DNA from: Actinomycetota bacterium
Lineage (GTDB): Bacteria > Actinomycetota > Actinomycetes > Propionibacteriales > Propionibacteriaceae
Direction: 5' to 3'
DNA: 64,000 nucleotides
Assembly (NCBI GenBank): GCA_020161755.1
Contig: JAIUOS010000005.1
Coordinates: 62,001 to 126,000, forward strand
Below are positions 23,649 to 30,515 of this stretch, piece after piece (the first letter of the stretch is position 1; each line of letters begins with the position of its first letter). The position numbers were made by a program, and so were the translations under genes. The notes beneath the pieces were generated by a model. It was not told where the DNA came from, did no database searches, and was given only the letters and a program-made list of their open reading frames with translations.

Positions 23649-24007
23649 GCGTCCGCTGGCACGCGGCCCTCGGCTACGCGCTGACCGGTGCGGAACTGGC
23701 GCTGCCCGAAACCGGACGCCCGGACGCGGCTGCGCTGATCGGTGAGTTGGCGGACGCCGGCTGGCCGGCGGAGCGGATCGCCCGGCATGCGCGCGAAGTG
23801 GCGGACGCGGAGCTCGGCTGGCCGCACCAGGTGCCACTGGCGCTGCGGGAAGGATGTGGGGCGGCCCAGTTCGCCGCCGTCCTGGGGGCGACGCGGGCGC
23901 TGCTCGAGCTCACCACCCTGGAGACGCGCCCCCCATCGGCCCGGCGGACGCTGGACCGCGACGAGGAGCGGTTGATGCGGGAGAAGCCGCCGCACCACGG
24001 GTCCTGA
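23645..24007 (+). CDS. Small hypothetical protein coupled to UDP-glucose pyrophosphorylase
   Basis: A 120-aa reading frame whose GTG start overlaps the pyrophosphorylase stop (GTGA), which suggests translational coupling. It is predicted soluble and Ala/Glu/Arg rich, with helix-prone segments (PDAAALIGELADAGWPAERIARHAREVADAELGW). It has no membrane segment or recognised domain. The codon pattern (GC-rich third positions) and the tight overlap support a real gene. Function unknown; a regulator or partner of the pyrophosphorylase is possible but speculative. Confidence 0.6.
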   Translation: MSVRWHAALGYALTGAELALPETGRPDAAALIGELADAGWPAERIARHAREVADAELGWPHQVPLALREGCGAAQFAAVLGATRALLELTTLETRPPSARRTLDRDEERLMREKPPHHGS

Positions 24008-24009
24008 CG

Positions 24010-24047
24010 GGTCGCGGGGTCCGGGTCCGCGCCCGGGCCCCGCGACC
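24010..24047. terminator. Bidirectional terminator hairpin
   Basis: GGTCGCGGGG and CCCCGCGACC form a perfect 10-bp stem, with an inner CCGGG/CCCGG stem, in the 48-base gap between convergent genes (pyrophosphorylase block and mscL). Confidence 0.65.
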
Positions 24048-24055
24048 ACTCAGGG

Positions 24056-24427
24056 TTACTTCTGCTGCTGGTTCGCCAGGAGGTCGCGGATCTCGGCGAG
24101 CAGTTCCTCCGACGTCGGCGCGCCGGCTTCGTCGGCCGGGGCCGGCTTCTCGGTCATCTTCTTCAAAGCGTCGTACGGCTTGACGATGCCGAAGTAGACC
24201 ACCGCGGACATGATCACGAAAGCGACCAGAGCGGTGATGAACTTGCCGATGTTGACGCCGCCAACGGCGACCGCGCTGAAGTCGGGCGCGCCACCGAGCT
24301 TGCCGATGATGTCCATGACGAGCTGGGTGAAGGCCGTCACCACAGCGCCGAACGCGGCTGCCATGATGAAAGCGACGGCGAGATCGATCAGGTTCCCGCG
24401 AAGCAGGAAGTCCTTGAAGCCCTTCAT
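24056..24427 (-). CDS. mscL: Large-conductance mechanosensitive channel MscL
   Basis: A 123-aa inner-membrane channel that opens under membrane tension to release solutes during osmotic downshock. The N-terminal amphipathic start MKGFKDFLLRGNLIDLAVAFIMAAAFGAVV (TM1) is diagnostic. TM2 is at about residues 65-88 and the cytoplasmic C-terminal helix bundle (SEELLAEIRDLLANQQ) is present. A good GAAGGAG precedes the ATG. It lies last in a same-strand row with 5-FCL, FmdB and the SAF protein, an arrangement known from other actinomycetes. Confidence 0.97.
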   Translation of the reverse strand: MKGFKDFLLRGNLIDLAVAFIMAAAFGAVVTAFTQLVMDIIGKLGGAPDFSAVAVGGVNIGKFITALVAFVIMSAVVYFGIVKPYDALKKMTEKPAPADEAGAPTSEELLAEIRDLLANQQQK

Positions 24428-24480
24428 ATAAACACTCCTTCTTTAGGCCGATGGGCATTGGAACCTTAGGCCATTACCCG

Positions 24481-25092
24481 TCAATGAACCGCGAAACTCA
24501 ACGATGAGACGGACATTGACGCCGCAATCGCGGCTGCCTGGGCCGAACTGACCTCCAGCACCACCAGGCGTGAGGTGCTGTTCGCCAGCACGCCGGCATC
24601 GTCGACCGAGGGGAGCGCGGCCACCCTCACGTTGGCGGCGACCACCCCGTAGGCGGAGCCGGTCGGATCGGGCCCGAGGATGTCGATGCGGCTGCCGACC
24701 TGGAGCAGCGAGACCGCTCCGGAGGTGCCGAAGCTCACGGGGAGGCCGACCAGACCGGGGCCGACGCCGCCCTCGTCGCCCAGCAGTAGCGTGCCGGTGA
24801 CCACCTGCCGCGCCGGCACCTCGACCACCGTGATGTGCCCGATGGCCTGCGCGAGGTCGGTGAGCGCGCCCTCGGCGACCACCGAGGACGGCACCGCGGC
24901 CAGGCTGAGGTCGGACGCCGAGACCGTGCTCCCGGCCGGGATCGTTCGTTCCGCCACGACGACGCGGGAGTCGGCGCCGGTGCGCGCGGAGAGGGCGTTC
25001 AGACCGGCGAGGACGGCGATCGCCACGAGAAGGGCGGCAAGGCCGCGGCGGTGCCAGCGCGCTGCGCGGCGGAGAGAGTTCAACAGGTGCAC
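24481..25092 (-). CDS. SAF-domain membrane protein (CpaB/RcpC-like)
   Basis: A 203-aa protein with one N-terminal membrane helix (about residues 19-36, preceded by RRAARWHRR) and an extracytoplasmic SAF domain (VVVAERTIPAGSTVSASDLSLAAVP, residues ~44-68). A region resembling the RcpC/CpaB end (GSRIDILGPDP) follows. SAF/CpaB proteins assist Flp pilus assembly, but no pilus genes are nearby. The conserved position between fmdB and mscL in actinomycetes suggests a general envelope role. Start GTG 25092; function inferred only from domain. Confidence 0.8.
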   Translation of the reverse strand: MHLLNSLRRAARWHRRGLAALLVAIAVLAGLNALSARTGADSRVVVAERTIPAGSTVSASDLSLAAVPSSVVAEGALTDLAQAIGHITVVEVPARQVVTGTLLLGDEGGVGPGLVGLPVSFGTSGAVSLLQVGSRIDILGPDPTGSAYGVVAANVRVAALPSVDDAGVLANSTSRLVVLEVSSAQAAAIAASMSVSSLSFAVH

Positions 25093-25141
25093 ACCGTGAT
25101 CTTCGGTGCGCGGGGGCTGGACGCGTCAGGCGTCCACAGGC

Positions 25142-25432
25142 TCAGGCAGCGCTGGTGGAGGCTGTGGATGACGCGGGCTTCGCGTCGGACTTCGCCTCGG
25201 TCTTCGGGGCATCGGCAGCCTTCGCCGCCGGGGCGGATGCGTTGGCCTTGCCCTTGCTGCGGTTGTCGGTGGCGTAGAAGCCCGACCCCTTGAACACGAC
25301 GCCGACCGCGTTGAACACCTTGCGCAGGTTGCCGTCGCACTCGGGGCAGTCGGTCAGCGGGTCGTCGGTGAACTTCTGGACGGCTTCCACTTCCGTGCTG
25401 CACGTGGTGCACCGGTACTGGTAGGTGGGCAT
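25142..25432 (-). CDS. FmdB-family zinc-ribbon protein
   Basis: A 96-aa protein starting MPTYQYRCTTC, the hallmark of FmdB zinc ribbons. The metal site is Cys8, Cys11, Cys29 and Cys32. GSGFYATDNR follows, then a low-complexity Lys/Ala/Ser tail. AGGAAG stands before ATG 25432; the longer frame upstream lacks conservation. FmdB-like proteins have been linked to regulation of amidase/formamidase genes, but in actinomycetes the role is not established. Confidence 0.9.
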   Translation of the reverse strand: MPTYQYRCTTCSTEVEAVQKFTDDPLTDCPECDGNLRKVFNAVGVVFKGSGFYATDNRSKGKANASAPAAKAADAPKTEAKSDAKPASSTASTSAA

Positions 25433-25503
25433 GATCACTTCCTGGCGAGGTCGAGTCTGGGAAATGGTACCCAGCCAGCAGCACAACGCCGAAATCGGCG
25501 TCC

Positions 25504-26100
25504 CTATTCCACCGCGTCGATCCGGCGCCGCTCGGTCACCAGCAGATCGACGTTGCGGTCCCAGTCGTCGGTCGGCAGGTCGTCGAGTACTTCATCGTCA
25601 TACAGCAGCAGCCCGAGCCGAGTGTCCGGACGGGCGTGGGCGAGCGCACGGTCGTACCAGCCGCCGCCGGTGCCGAGCCGCCGCCCGTCCGGGGTGCCGG
25701 CGAGCCCCGGCAGCCAGACCCAGTCGGCCTCACCGAGCGACTCCGGCCCGAGCGGCGGTCCGGGCGGGGACGGGATGCCCAGCGGGCCCGGGACGAGGTC
25801 GTCGGCGCCGGTGTACCAGGCCCAGCCGGGTTCGCGACGCAGCACGGGCAGCAGCACGCGGACGTCCGCCAGCCGCAGGTACTCGATCAGGGCCGCCGTG
25901 TCCGGCTCGCCGCGAAGAGAGGCGTAGGCGGCCACCACGCCCGCACCCGCACACGCGGCGAGGGCGCGGGTGGTGCGGGCGTCGTCGGCCGCCGGATCGG
26001 ACGCGCGGGACGCGCGCGCCGCGCGCAGCCGCGTCCGCAATTCGGCCTTCGCGGCGGATGTGGAGCCTTGCGGCTGGCCTTCCGGGCCCGCGCTGGTCAT
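25504..26100 (-). CDS. 5-formyltetrahydrofolate cyclo-ligase
   Basis: A 198-aa cytoplasmic enzyme converting 5-formyl-THF to 5,10-methenyl-THF with ATP. The C-terminal ATP/folate motif GTGGGWYDRAL near residues 141-151 is the family signature; VAAYASLRGEPDT and VLLPVLRREPGWAWY are also typical. I start it at ATG 26100: a TACGAT box lies 6 bases upstream, implying a leaderless mRNA, and no ribosome site fits in the 17-base gap to the divergent glp gene. It probably leads the row fmdB-SAF-mscL. Confidence 0.92.
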   Translation of the reverse strand: MTSAGPEGQPQGSTSAAKAELRTRLRAARASRASDPAADDARTTRALAACAGAGVVAAYASLRGEPDTAALIEYLRLADVRVLLPVLRREPGWAWYTGADDLVPGPLGIPSPPGPPLGPESLGEADWVWLPGLAGTPDGRRLGTGGGWYDRALAHARPDTRLGLLLYDDEVLDDLPTDDWDRNVDLLVTERRRIDAVE

Positions 26101-26105
26101 TGACT

Positions 26106-26112
26106 TATCGTA
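26106..26112. promoter_or_regulatory. Shared -10 element of a divergent leaderless promoter pair
   Basis: The seven bases TATCGTA read as TATCGT on the plus strand and TACGAT on the minus strand. Each -10 box is exactly 6 bases from the start codon it serves (ATG 26118 plus, ATG 26100 minus), so both mRNAs would be leaderless and start about 18 bp apart. No Shine-Dalgarno can fit on either side. Confidence 0.65.
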
Positions 26113-26117
26113 GGCCC

Positions 26118-27401
26118 ATGCCCCTATTCGCCCGCCCGAAAGAGGACCTCGCTCCGGAGGCCGAGGTCGCGCCGCCGCGCGCACCGCGCCGCCTCGATGG
26201 TGGCTCGGACGCGGACGTCCGCCGCTGCCTGGAGGCCCACCGCGACTTCCTGCTCGGCCAGGTGGAGAGCCTGCACCCGTTCGGCATCGGCCTGCTCGAC
26301 TCCGCCGGCCTGACGCTGTGCGAGTCGATCGTCTCCGACCTCGACCTGCCGACCTTCACCACCGCCATCACCGACGGCTGGGCGGTGCGCCACGCCAACC
26401 TGGTGGGCGCGAGCCCCGAACTCCCGGTGATCCTGCCCGTGGTCGACGAGGTCGCCGCCGGCGGCTACCGCGGCGCGCCGCTGCCCAAGGGCGCGTGCGT
26501 CCGGGTGGCGGCCGGGGCGCCGATCCCCGAGGGCGCGGACGCGGTCATGCCCGCGGCCGAGGGGCTGGCGGTCGGTGACGAGGTGCAGTTCACCGGGGAG
26601 GTCGACCACCTGGCCAACCTGCGGCTGGTCGGCTCCCGGATCAGCGACGGTGAGGAGCTGGTCGAGAAGGGCGCCGTGCTGACCCCGCGGGTGCTGGGCC
26701 TGATCGCCGAACTCGGTCACGACAAGGTGCTCGCCCGGCCGCGTCCGCGGGTGGTGGTGCTCACCGCCGACTCCTCGCTGGTCGAGCCCGGCCTGCCGCT
26801 GACCCGTCCCTGGCAGGCCTACGACGCGTGTACGACCCTGCTCGCGGCCACCGCCCGCGTCGACGGTGCCCAGGTGTTCGCCGGCGGCATCGTCCCGGCC
26901 GAACCCCGGGCGCTGGCGACCGTGCTGGGGGAGCAGCTGATCCGTGCCGACCTGCTCCTGCTGGTCACCGAGGTCACCGACGAGTTGGTCGGGATGTTCA
27001 CCGACGCGGACGCGATCGACGTCGCCACCTGCGAGGCGCTGCCGGGCCGCCAGCTGTTCGCCCTCGTCGGTCCCGAGCAGTCGCCGGTGCTGGTGCTGCC
27101 GCCCGGGCCTGTGCCCGCGTACCTGGCCTACCTTCTGCTCGGGCGTCCGCTGGTGCAGCGGCTGGCCGGCGCGGCCGACACGTGGCCCTCGGAGGAGATC
27201 GCCCCGGTGACCGTCGAGCTGCCGCCCGACCCGGCGTCCCGGGTGCTGCTGGCCGAACTGAGCGAGCGCGGCGTGACCCCGTTGGCCGGTGAGGAGCCCG
27301 GCGCGGCGGAACTCGCCCGCGCGAACGCGTTGCTCCTGCTGCCGGCCGACGGCGAGCCGGTGCCGGCCCACGGCGACGTCACCTGCTGGTTGCTCGACTA
27401 G
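26118..27401 (+). CDS. glp: Gephyrin-like molybdotransferase Glp (degenerate MoeA)
   Basis: A 427-aa MoeA-fold protein. Early regions are conserved (ITDGWAVR near residue 85, GAPIPEGADAV near 133), but catalytic motifs are lost. The usual TGDEL is TADSSL (216-221), the SGGxSxG loop is replaced by VTEVTDELVG, and LPGNP is LPPGPVP. This fits the actinobacterial Glp, which in Corynebacterium binds FtsZ and the membrane protein GlpR and helps cell division. The neighbours here are a RimJ-like acetyltransferase and SepX/GlpR, as expected. A role in division rather than molybdenum cofactor synthesis is therefore inferred. Confidence 0.85.
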   Translation: MPLFARPKEDLAPEAEVAPPRAPRRLDGGSDADVRRCLEAHRDFLLGQVESLHPFGIGLLDSAGLTLCESIVSDLDLPTFTTAITDGWAVRHANLVGASPELPVILPVVDEVAAGGYRGAPLPKGACVRVAAGAPIPEGADAVMPAAEGLAVGDEVQFTGEVDHLANLRLVGSRISDGEELVEKGAVLTPRVLGLIAELGHDKVLARPRPRVVVLTADSSLVEPGLPLTRPWQAYDACTTLLAATARVDGAQVFAGGIVPAEPRALATVLGEQLIRADLLLLVTEVTDELVGMFTDADAIDVATCEALPGRQLFALVGPEQSPVLVLPPGPVPAYLAYLLLGRPLVQRLAGAADTWPSEEIAPVTVELPPDPASRVLLAELSERGVTPLAGEEPGAAELARANALLLLPADGEPVPAHGDVTCWLLD

Positions 27402-27410
27402 CCGACGTCG

Positions 27411-28037
27411 ATGGCGGGAACCTCGTGGCCGGTGCGACTGGCCCATGGGCCGGTGACCCTGCGTCCGCTGCGACGCCGCGACGAGGGCGACTGGGCACGC
27501 ATCCGTGACCGCGCGGGGTCGTGGTTCCGGCCGTGGGACTCCACGCGTCCGCCCACCTCGCCCGAACCCAGCCTCACTTTCGGCCAGCTGGTCACCACTT
27601 TCGCGGTCCGGGCGCGGCGCGGCCAGATGCTGCCGTGGGCGGTGGAGTACACCCCGCCCGGCCAGGAGAAGCCGGTGTTCGCCGGCCAGGTGACCGTGTC
27701 GGGCATCACCCGCGGGTCGGCGTGCTGGGCACAGGTGGGCTACTGGGTCGACCCGAAGTGGGCGGGGCGGGGGATCATCCCGACCGCGGTCGCGATGGCC
27801 TGCGACTACTGCTTCGACGTGCTCGGGCTGCACCGCATCGAGATCGCGATCCGTCCGGAGAACGCCAACAGCCTGGCCGTGGTGCGCAAGCTGGGCGCCC
27901 GGTTCGAGGGACGCCGGGAGCGCTACATGCACGTCGACGGGGCCTGGCGCGACCACGATGTATTCGTGCTCGAGGCCGGGCCCGAATCCGGTGCGGTGCT
28001 GGCGCGCTACGAATCGCAGCACCGGCCGGTCGGCTAA
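27411..28037 (+). CDS. RimJ-like GNAT N-acetyltransferase
   Basis: A 208-aa acetyltransferase. The GNAT core shows VTLRPLRRRDEGDW at the start, a beta-4 strand AQVGYWVDPKWAGRGI and the acetyl-CoA loop GRGIIPTAVAMACDYCF. NSLAVVRKLGARFEGR lies near the end, typical of the RimJ/RimL ribosomal-protein or general protein acetyltransferases. It sits 9 bases after glp and 60 before sepX; the glp-rimJ-sepX order is conserved in actinomycetes. The substrate is unknown. Confidence 0.88.
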   Translation: MAGTSWPVRLAHGPVTLRPLRRRDEGDWARIRDRAGSWFRPWDSTRPPTSPEPSLTFGQLVTTFAVRARRGQMLPWAVEYTPPGQEKPVFAGQVTVSGITRGSACWAQVGYWVDPKWAGRGIIPTAVAMACDYCFDVLGLHRIEIAIRPENANSLAVVRKLGARFEGRRERYMHVDGAWRDHDVFVLEAGPESGAVLARYESQHRPVG

Positions 28038-28084
28038 TCCTCGACACTCCGCCCCGGGTGGGACGGATGCCGCCACCGGCCGAA

Positions 28085-28090
28085 TACGGT
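28085..28090 (+). promoter_or_regulatory. -10 box for sepX/glpR, leaderless
   Basis: TACGGT ends 7 bases before GTG 28098, so this gene can be transcribed apart from glp and rimJ and translated from its 5' end. It supports GTG 28098 rather than ATG 28104 as start. Confidence 0.5.
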
Positions 28091-28097
28091 TCGGGGT

Positions 28098-28826
28098 GTG
28101 GGAATGACCGGGCTGATCTTCGCAGTGATCGCTGCCGCCTGGTTGATGTACCTGATCCCCTACTTCCTGCGCAGCCGCGGCGAGGACTTCGCCGAGGAGG
28201 CCGCGGTCGAGATCCCGTTCAGCCCGTCGGTGACGATCGTCCGTAGTGGCACGTCCCTGGCCGAGGCGGACGAGGGGACGGCGGCGGTGTCCACCCCGCT
28301 GACCCGCCGGTCGATGCTGCGCGACCTGCACCTGCGTGACCTCGAGGCCGCCCAGCGTCGCCGCCGGGTGCTGATCTTCCTGCTCGTCGTGCAGTTGATC
28401 GTGGCCGCGCTGGCCGGATTCGGCATCGGGGCGTGGTGGGTGGCCGTGATCCCGGCCGTGCTGATCACCGCGTTCCTGGTGGTGGCGCGGTTCAGCGTCC
28501 GGGCGATGCGGGCGGACCTCGCCCGCTGCGCGGAGGCGATCCGGGAGTGCCCCGACGAGGAGACCGTGGCGATCTCGCTCACGCCTTCGGAGGTGGCCGA
28601 GCACGAGCACTCGATCGAGCTGAGCGTGCCGGTGAACCGGGTGGCGTCGCTGTGGGACCCGATCCCGATCACGCGTCCGACGTACGTCTCCAAGCCGCTG
28701 GCGCCGCGCACCGTCCGCACGATCGACCTGTCCGCCCCGGTGCTCACCCCGGGCATCCCGGTGACCGCCGACCCGATCGAGGATCCGGCCGCCGCCGAGC
28801 CCGACGCGCAGGAGGACGTGGGCTGA
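28098..28826 (+). CDS. Divisome protein SepX/GlpR
   Basis: A 242-aa membrane protein. An N-terminal helix (GLIFAVIAAAWLMYLIPYFL, residues 5-24) is followed by a cytoplasmic segment with RRSMLRDLHLRDLEAAQRRRRVL. A helical hairpin (about residues 93-135) and a long C-terminal tail come next. The N-terminal helix plus LRSRGEDF is typical of the actinobacterial SepX/GlpR family, a membrane partner of Glp and FtsZ in Corynebacterium and a divisome factor in Streptomyces. The family name rests on pattern and position after glp-rimJ. Confidence 0.82.
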   Translation: MGMTGLIFAVIAAAWLMYLIPYFLRSRGEDFAEEAAVEIPFSPSVTIVRSGTSLAEADEGTAAVSTPLTRRSMLRDLHLRDLEAAQRRRRVLIFLLVVQLIVAALAGFGIGAWWVAVIPAVLITAFLVVARFSVRAMRADLARCAEAIRECPDEETVAISLTPSEVAEHEHSIELSVPVNRVASLWDPIPITRPTYVSKPLAPRTVRTIDLSAPVLTPGIPVTADPIEDPAAAEPDAQEDVG

Positions 28827-28881
28827 ACCCCGTCCGGCAGGCGCGCTTGCCCGCCCGCACCGGCAGCGCTTCGATGGGCGC

Positions 28882-29418
28882 ATGCCACCGCCTACCGCGC
28901 CGCCCGACCGGCTCGAGTTCGACGGCGGCGTGCTGATCCGCGTGCGCCAGGAGCAGGTGGCCGAGGTGATCGCGGCGGCCGCGGCCAACGCGTCCAGGCT
29001 CCGCGACTGGATCTCCTGGGGCGACGACCCGGTGTTCCGGGCCGAACGCATCGGGGCCGCACCGACCGACTGGGACGCGCACCTGGTCTACCTCTACGCG
29101 CTGCGGCTGGGGGAGGGGCGTCCGGTGATCGGCGGGTTCAGCCTGCACCGCCGCCTGGGCCCGGACGCCCTTGAGGTCGGGTACTGGCTGGACGCCGGCC
29201 ACACCGGCCGCGGCCTGGCCACCGGTGCCGCGGGCGCGCTGACGGCCGCCGCGCTCGCGCTGCCGGAGATCAGCCGGGTCGAGATCCACACCGACGAGGC
29301 GAACGTCGCCAGCGCCGCCGTCCCTCGTCGCCTCGGCTTCTGGCTGGTGCGCACCGACGACTACGCCTCCCGCTCCCCGGTGGAGTCCGGCCGCCTCCAG
29401 ATCTGGACCACCCCCTGA
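28882..29418 (+). CDS. GNAT family N-acetyltransferase
   Basis: A 178-aa RimL-type acetyltransferase. The core LEVGYWLDAGHTGRGLATGAAGAL holds the acetyl-CoA loop, followed by VEIHTDEANVASAAVPRRLGF, the usual C-terminal acetyl-CoA-binding half. The N-terminus LRDWISWGDDP is like proteins that acetylate ribosomal protein L7/L12. It is the second acetyltransferase next to the SepX locus, 55 bases downstream. The substrate is unknown. Confidence 0.85.
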   Translation: MPPPTAPPDRLEFDGGVLIRVRQEQVAEVIAAAAANASRLRDWISWGDDPVFRAERIGAAPTDWDAHLVYLYALRLGEGRPVIGGFSLHRRLGPDALEVGYWLDAGHTGRGLATGAAGALTAAALALPEISRVEIHTDEANVASAAVPRRLGFWLVRTDDYASRSPVESGRLQIWTTP

Positions 29419-29554
29419 CCAGCGCCGGACGGTTCCGTGAGCCGTCCCCGCGGTTCAGGGCATCCGCAAAAGTGTCCCGTGCCGGGACGGACGGGCGGCC
29501 CTAGCGTGAGTGCTGCCCGGACGACGTCCGTCCGGTGCGAGGAGGTGTGTAACC

Positions 29555-29938
29555 ATGCTCGCCGACTTCGCCCCCATCCCGACCATCGCGGTCACCGACC
29601 TGCCCCGAGCGCAGGAGTTCTACGAAGGCGTCCTTGGCTTCAGCAAGGACGGCGATGCCCCGGACGGGGTGATGTACCGGGCCGGCAGCGGCTCGTTCCT
29701 GGTCTACCCATCCGGCTTCGCCGGCACCAACAAGGCCACCTACATGTCGTTCCAGGTGCCCTCCGACGCGTTCGACGACCTCGTCGGAATGCTGCGGTCG
29801 GCCAGCGTCGACTTCCTGACCTTCGACACCCCGGTGGGCACCTGGGCGGACGGGGTCGCCGACTTCGGTGACGGTGCCCGCGCCGTCTGGTTCACCGACC
29901 CGGACGGGAACATCCTCAACATCGACACCGCCGGCTGA
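29555..29938 (+). CDS. VOC/glyoxalase superfamily protein
   Basis: A 127-aa single vicinal-oxygen-chelate domain pair (PIPTIAVTDLPRAQEFYEGVLGF, and FTDPDGNILNIDTAG at the C-terminus). Metal ligands expected in true glyoxalases are not all clear: the first His is replaced (IPTIAV), so it may be a binding rather than a catalytic protein. ATG 29555 has a strong GAGGAGG 9 bases upstream and a TAGCGT -10 box near 29502, so it has its own promoter with a normal leader. Function unknown. Confidence 0.85.
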   Translation: MLADFAPIPTIAVTDLPRAQEFYEGVLGFSKDGDAPDGVMYRAGSGSFLVYPSGFAGTNKATYMSFQVPSDAFDDLVGMLRSASVDFLTFDTPVGTWADGVADFGDGARAVWFTDPDGNILNIDTAG

Positions 29939-30038
29939 TCGCGCGGAGCCGCCCCTTCGCCGGAGGGATGTGACGTGGCGGCCGGCAGCTTGAGGAAGGC
30001 TTGATGTTGCTTTAGGGCGGTCGTGGCGCGGCTGCCCC

Positions 30039-30044
30039 TAGCGT
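30039..30044 (+). promoter_or_regulatory. -10 box for the cytochrome-b5-like gene, leaderless
   Basis: TAGCGT stands 6 bases before ATG 30051 with no Shine-Dalgarno between, implying that transcription starts at the start codon. Confidence 0.5.
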
Positions 30045-30050
30045 GGTGTC

Positions 30051-30512
30051 ATGAAGCTCGCCCCCGCCGCGTCTCCGGGCGCCCTGAGCCGGATGGCCCT
30101 CGCGCTCGCCGCCGTCGCTCTGCCCCTCGCCGCCTGCTCGTCGCCGTCCGCAGCGCCGGTGGCGCCGACCGCGTCCGTGTCGGCGCCGGCCACCAGCGCG
30201 AGTGCCACGCCCACGCCCACGCCGACGCCCACGCCGTCCGCGAGTTCGCCCGTTCCCGCCCCGACCGCCACCAAGGCGGCCGGCTACACCATGGCGGACG
30301 TTCGCAAGCACGCCACCGCGTCCTCCTGCTGGAGCGTGGTGGACGGCACCGTCTACGACCTGACGAAGTGGATCAACCGGCATCCGGGCGGCCGCGCGCG
30401 GATCCTCGACATGTGCGGCAAGGACGCGACGCGGGCGTTCACCGCCGAGCACGGCAACCAGAAGCGCCCCAACGACATCCTCGACGGCTACAAGCTCGGG
30501 AAGCTCTCCTGA
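30051..30512 (+). CDS. Cytochrome b5-like heme-binding lipoprotein
   Basis: A 153-aa protein with a lipoprotein signal (lipobox LAAC, Cys29). A Ser/Ala/Thr/Pro-rich linker (residues 31-75, with a run of TP repeats) is followed by one cytochrome-b5 fold. The fold starts YTMADVRKHATASSCWSVVDGTVYDLTKWINRHPGG. The heme ligands are probably His111 (in HPGG) and His134 (AEHG). It would be tethered outside the membrane and carry electrons or bind heme; the partner is unknown. The MFS gene starts 3 bases after its stop, so the two are probably co-transcribed. Confidence 0.88.
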   Translation: MKLAPAASPGALSRMALALAAVALPLAACSSPSAAPVAPTASVSAPATSASATPTPTPTPTPSASSPVPAPTATKAAGYTMADVRKHATASSCWSVVDGTVYDLTKWINRHPGGRARILDMCGKDATRAFTAEHGNQKRPNDILDGYKLGKLS

Positions 30513-30515
30513 CCG

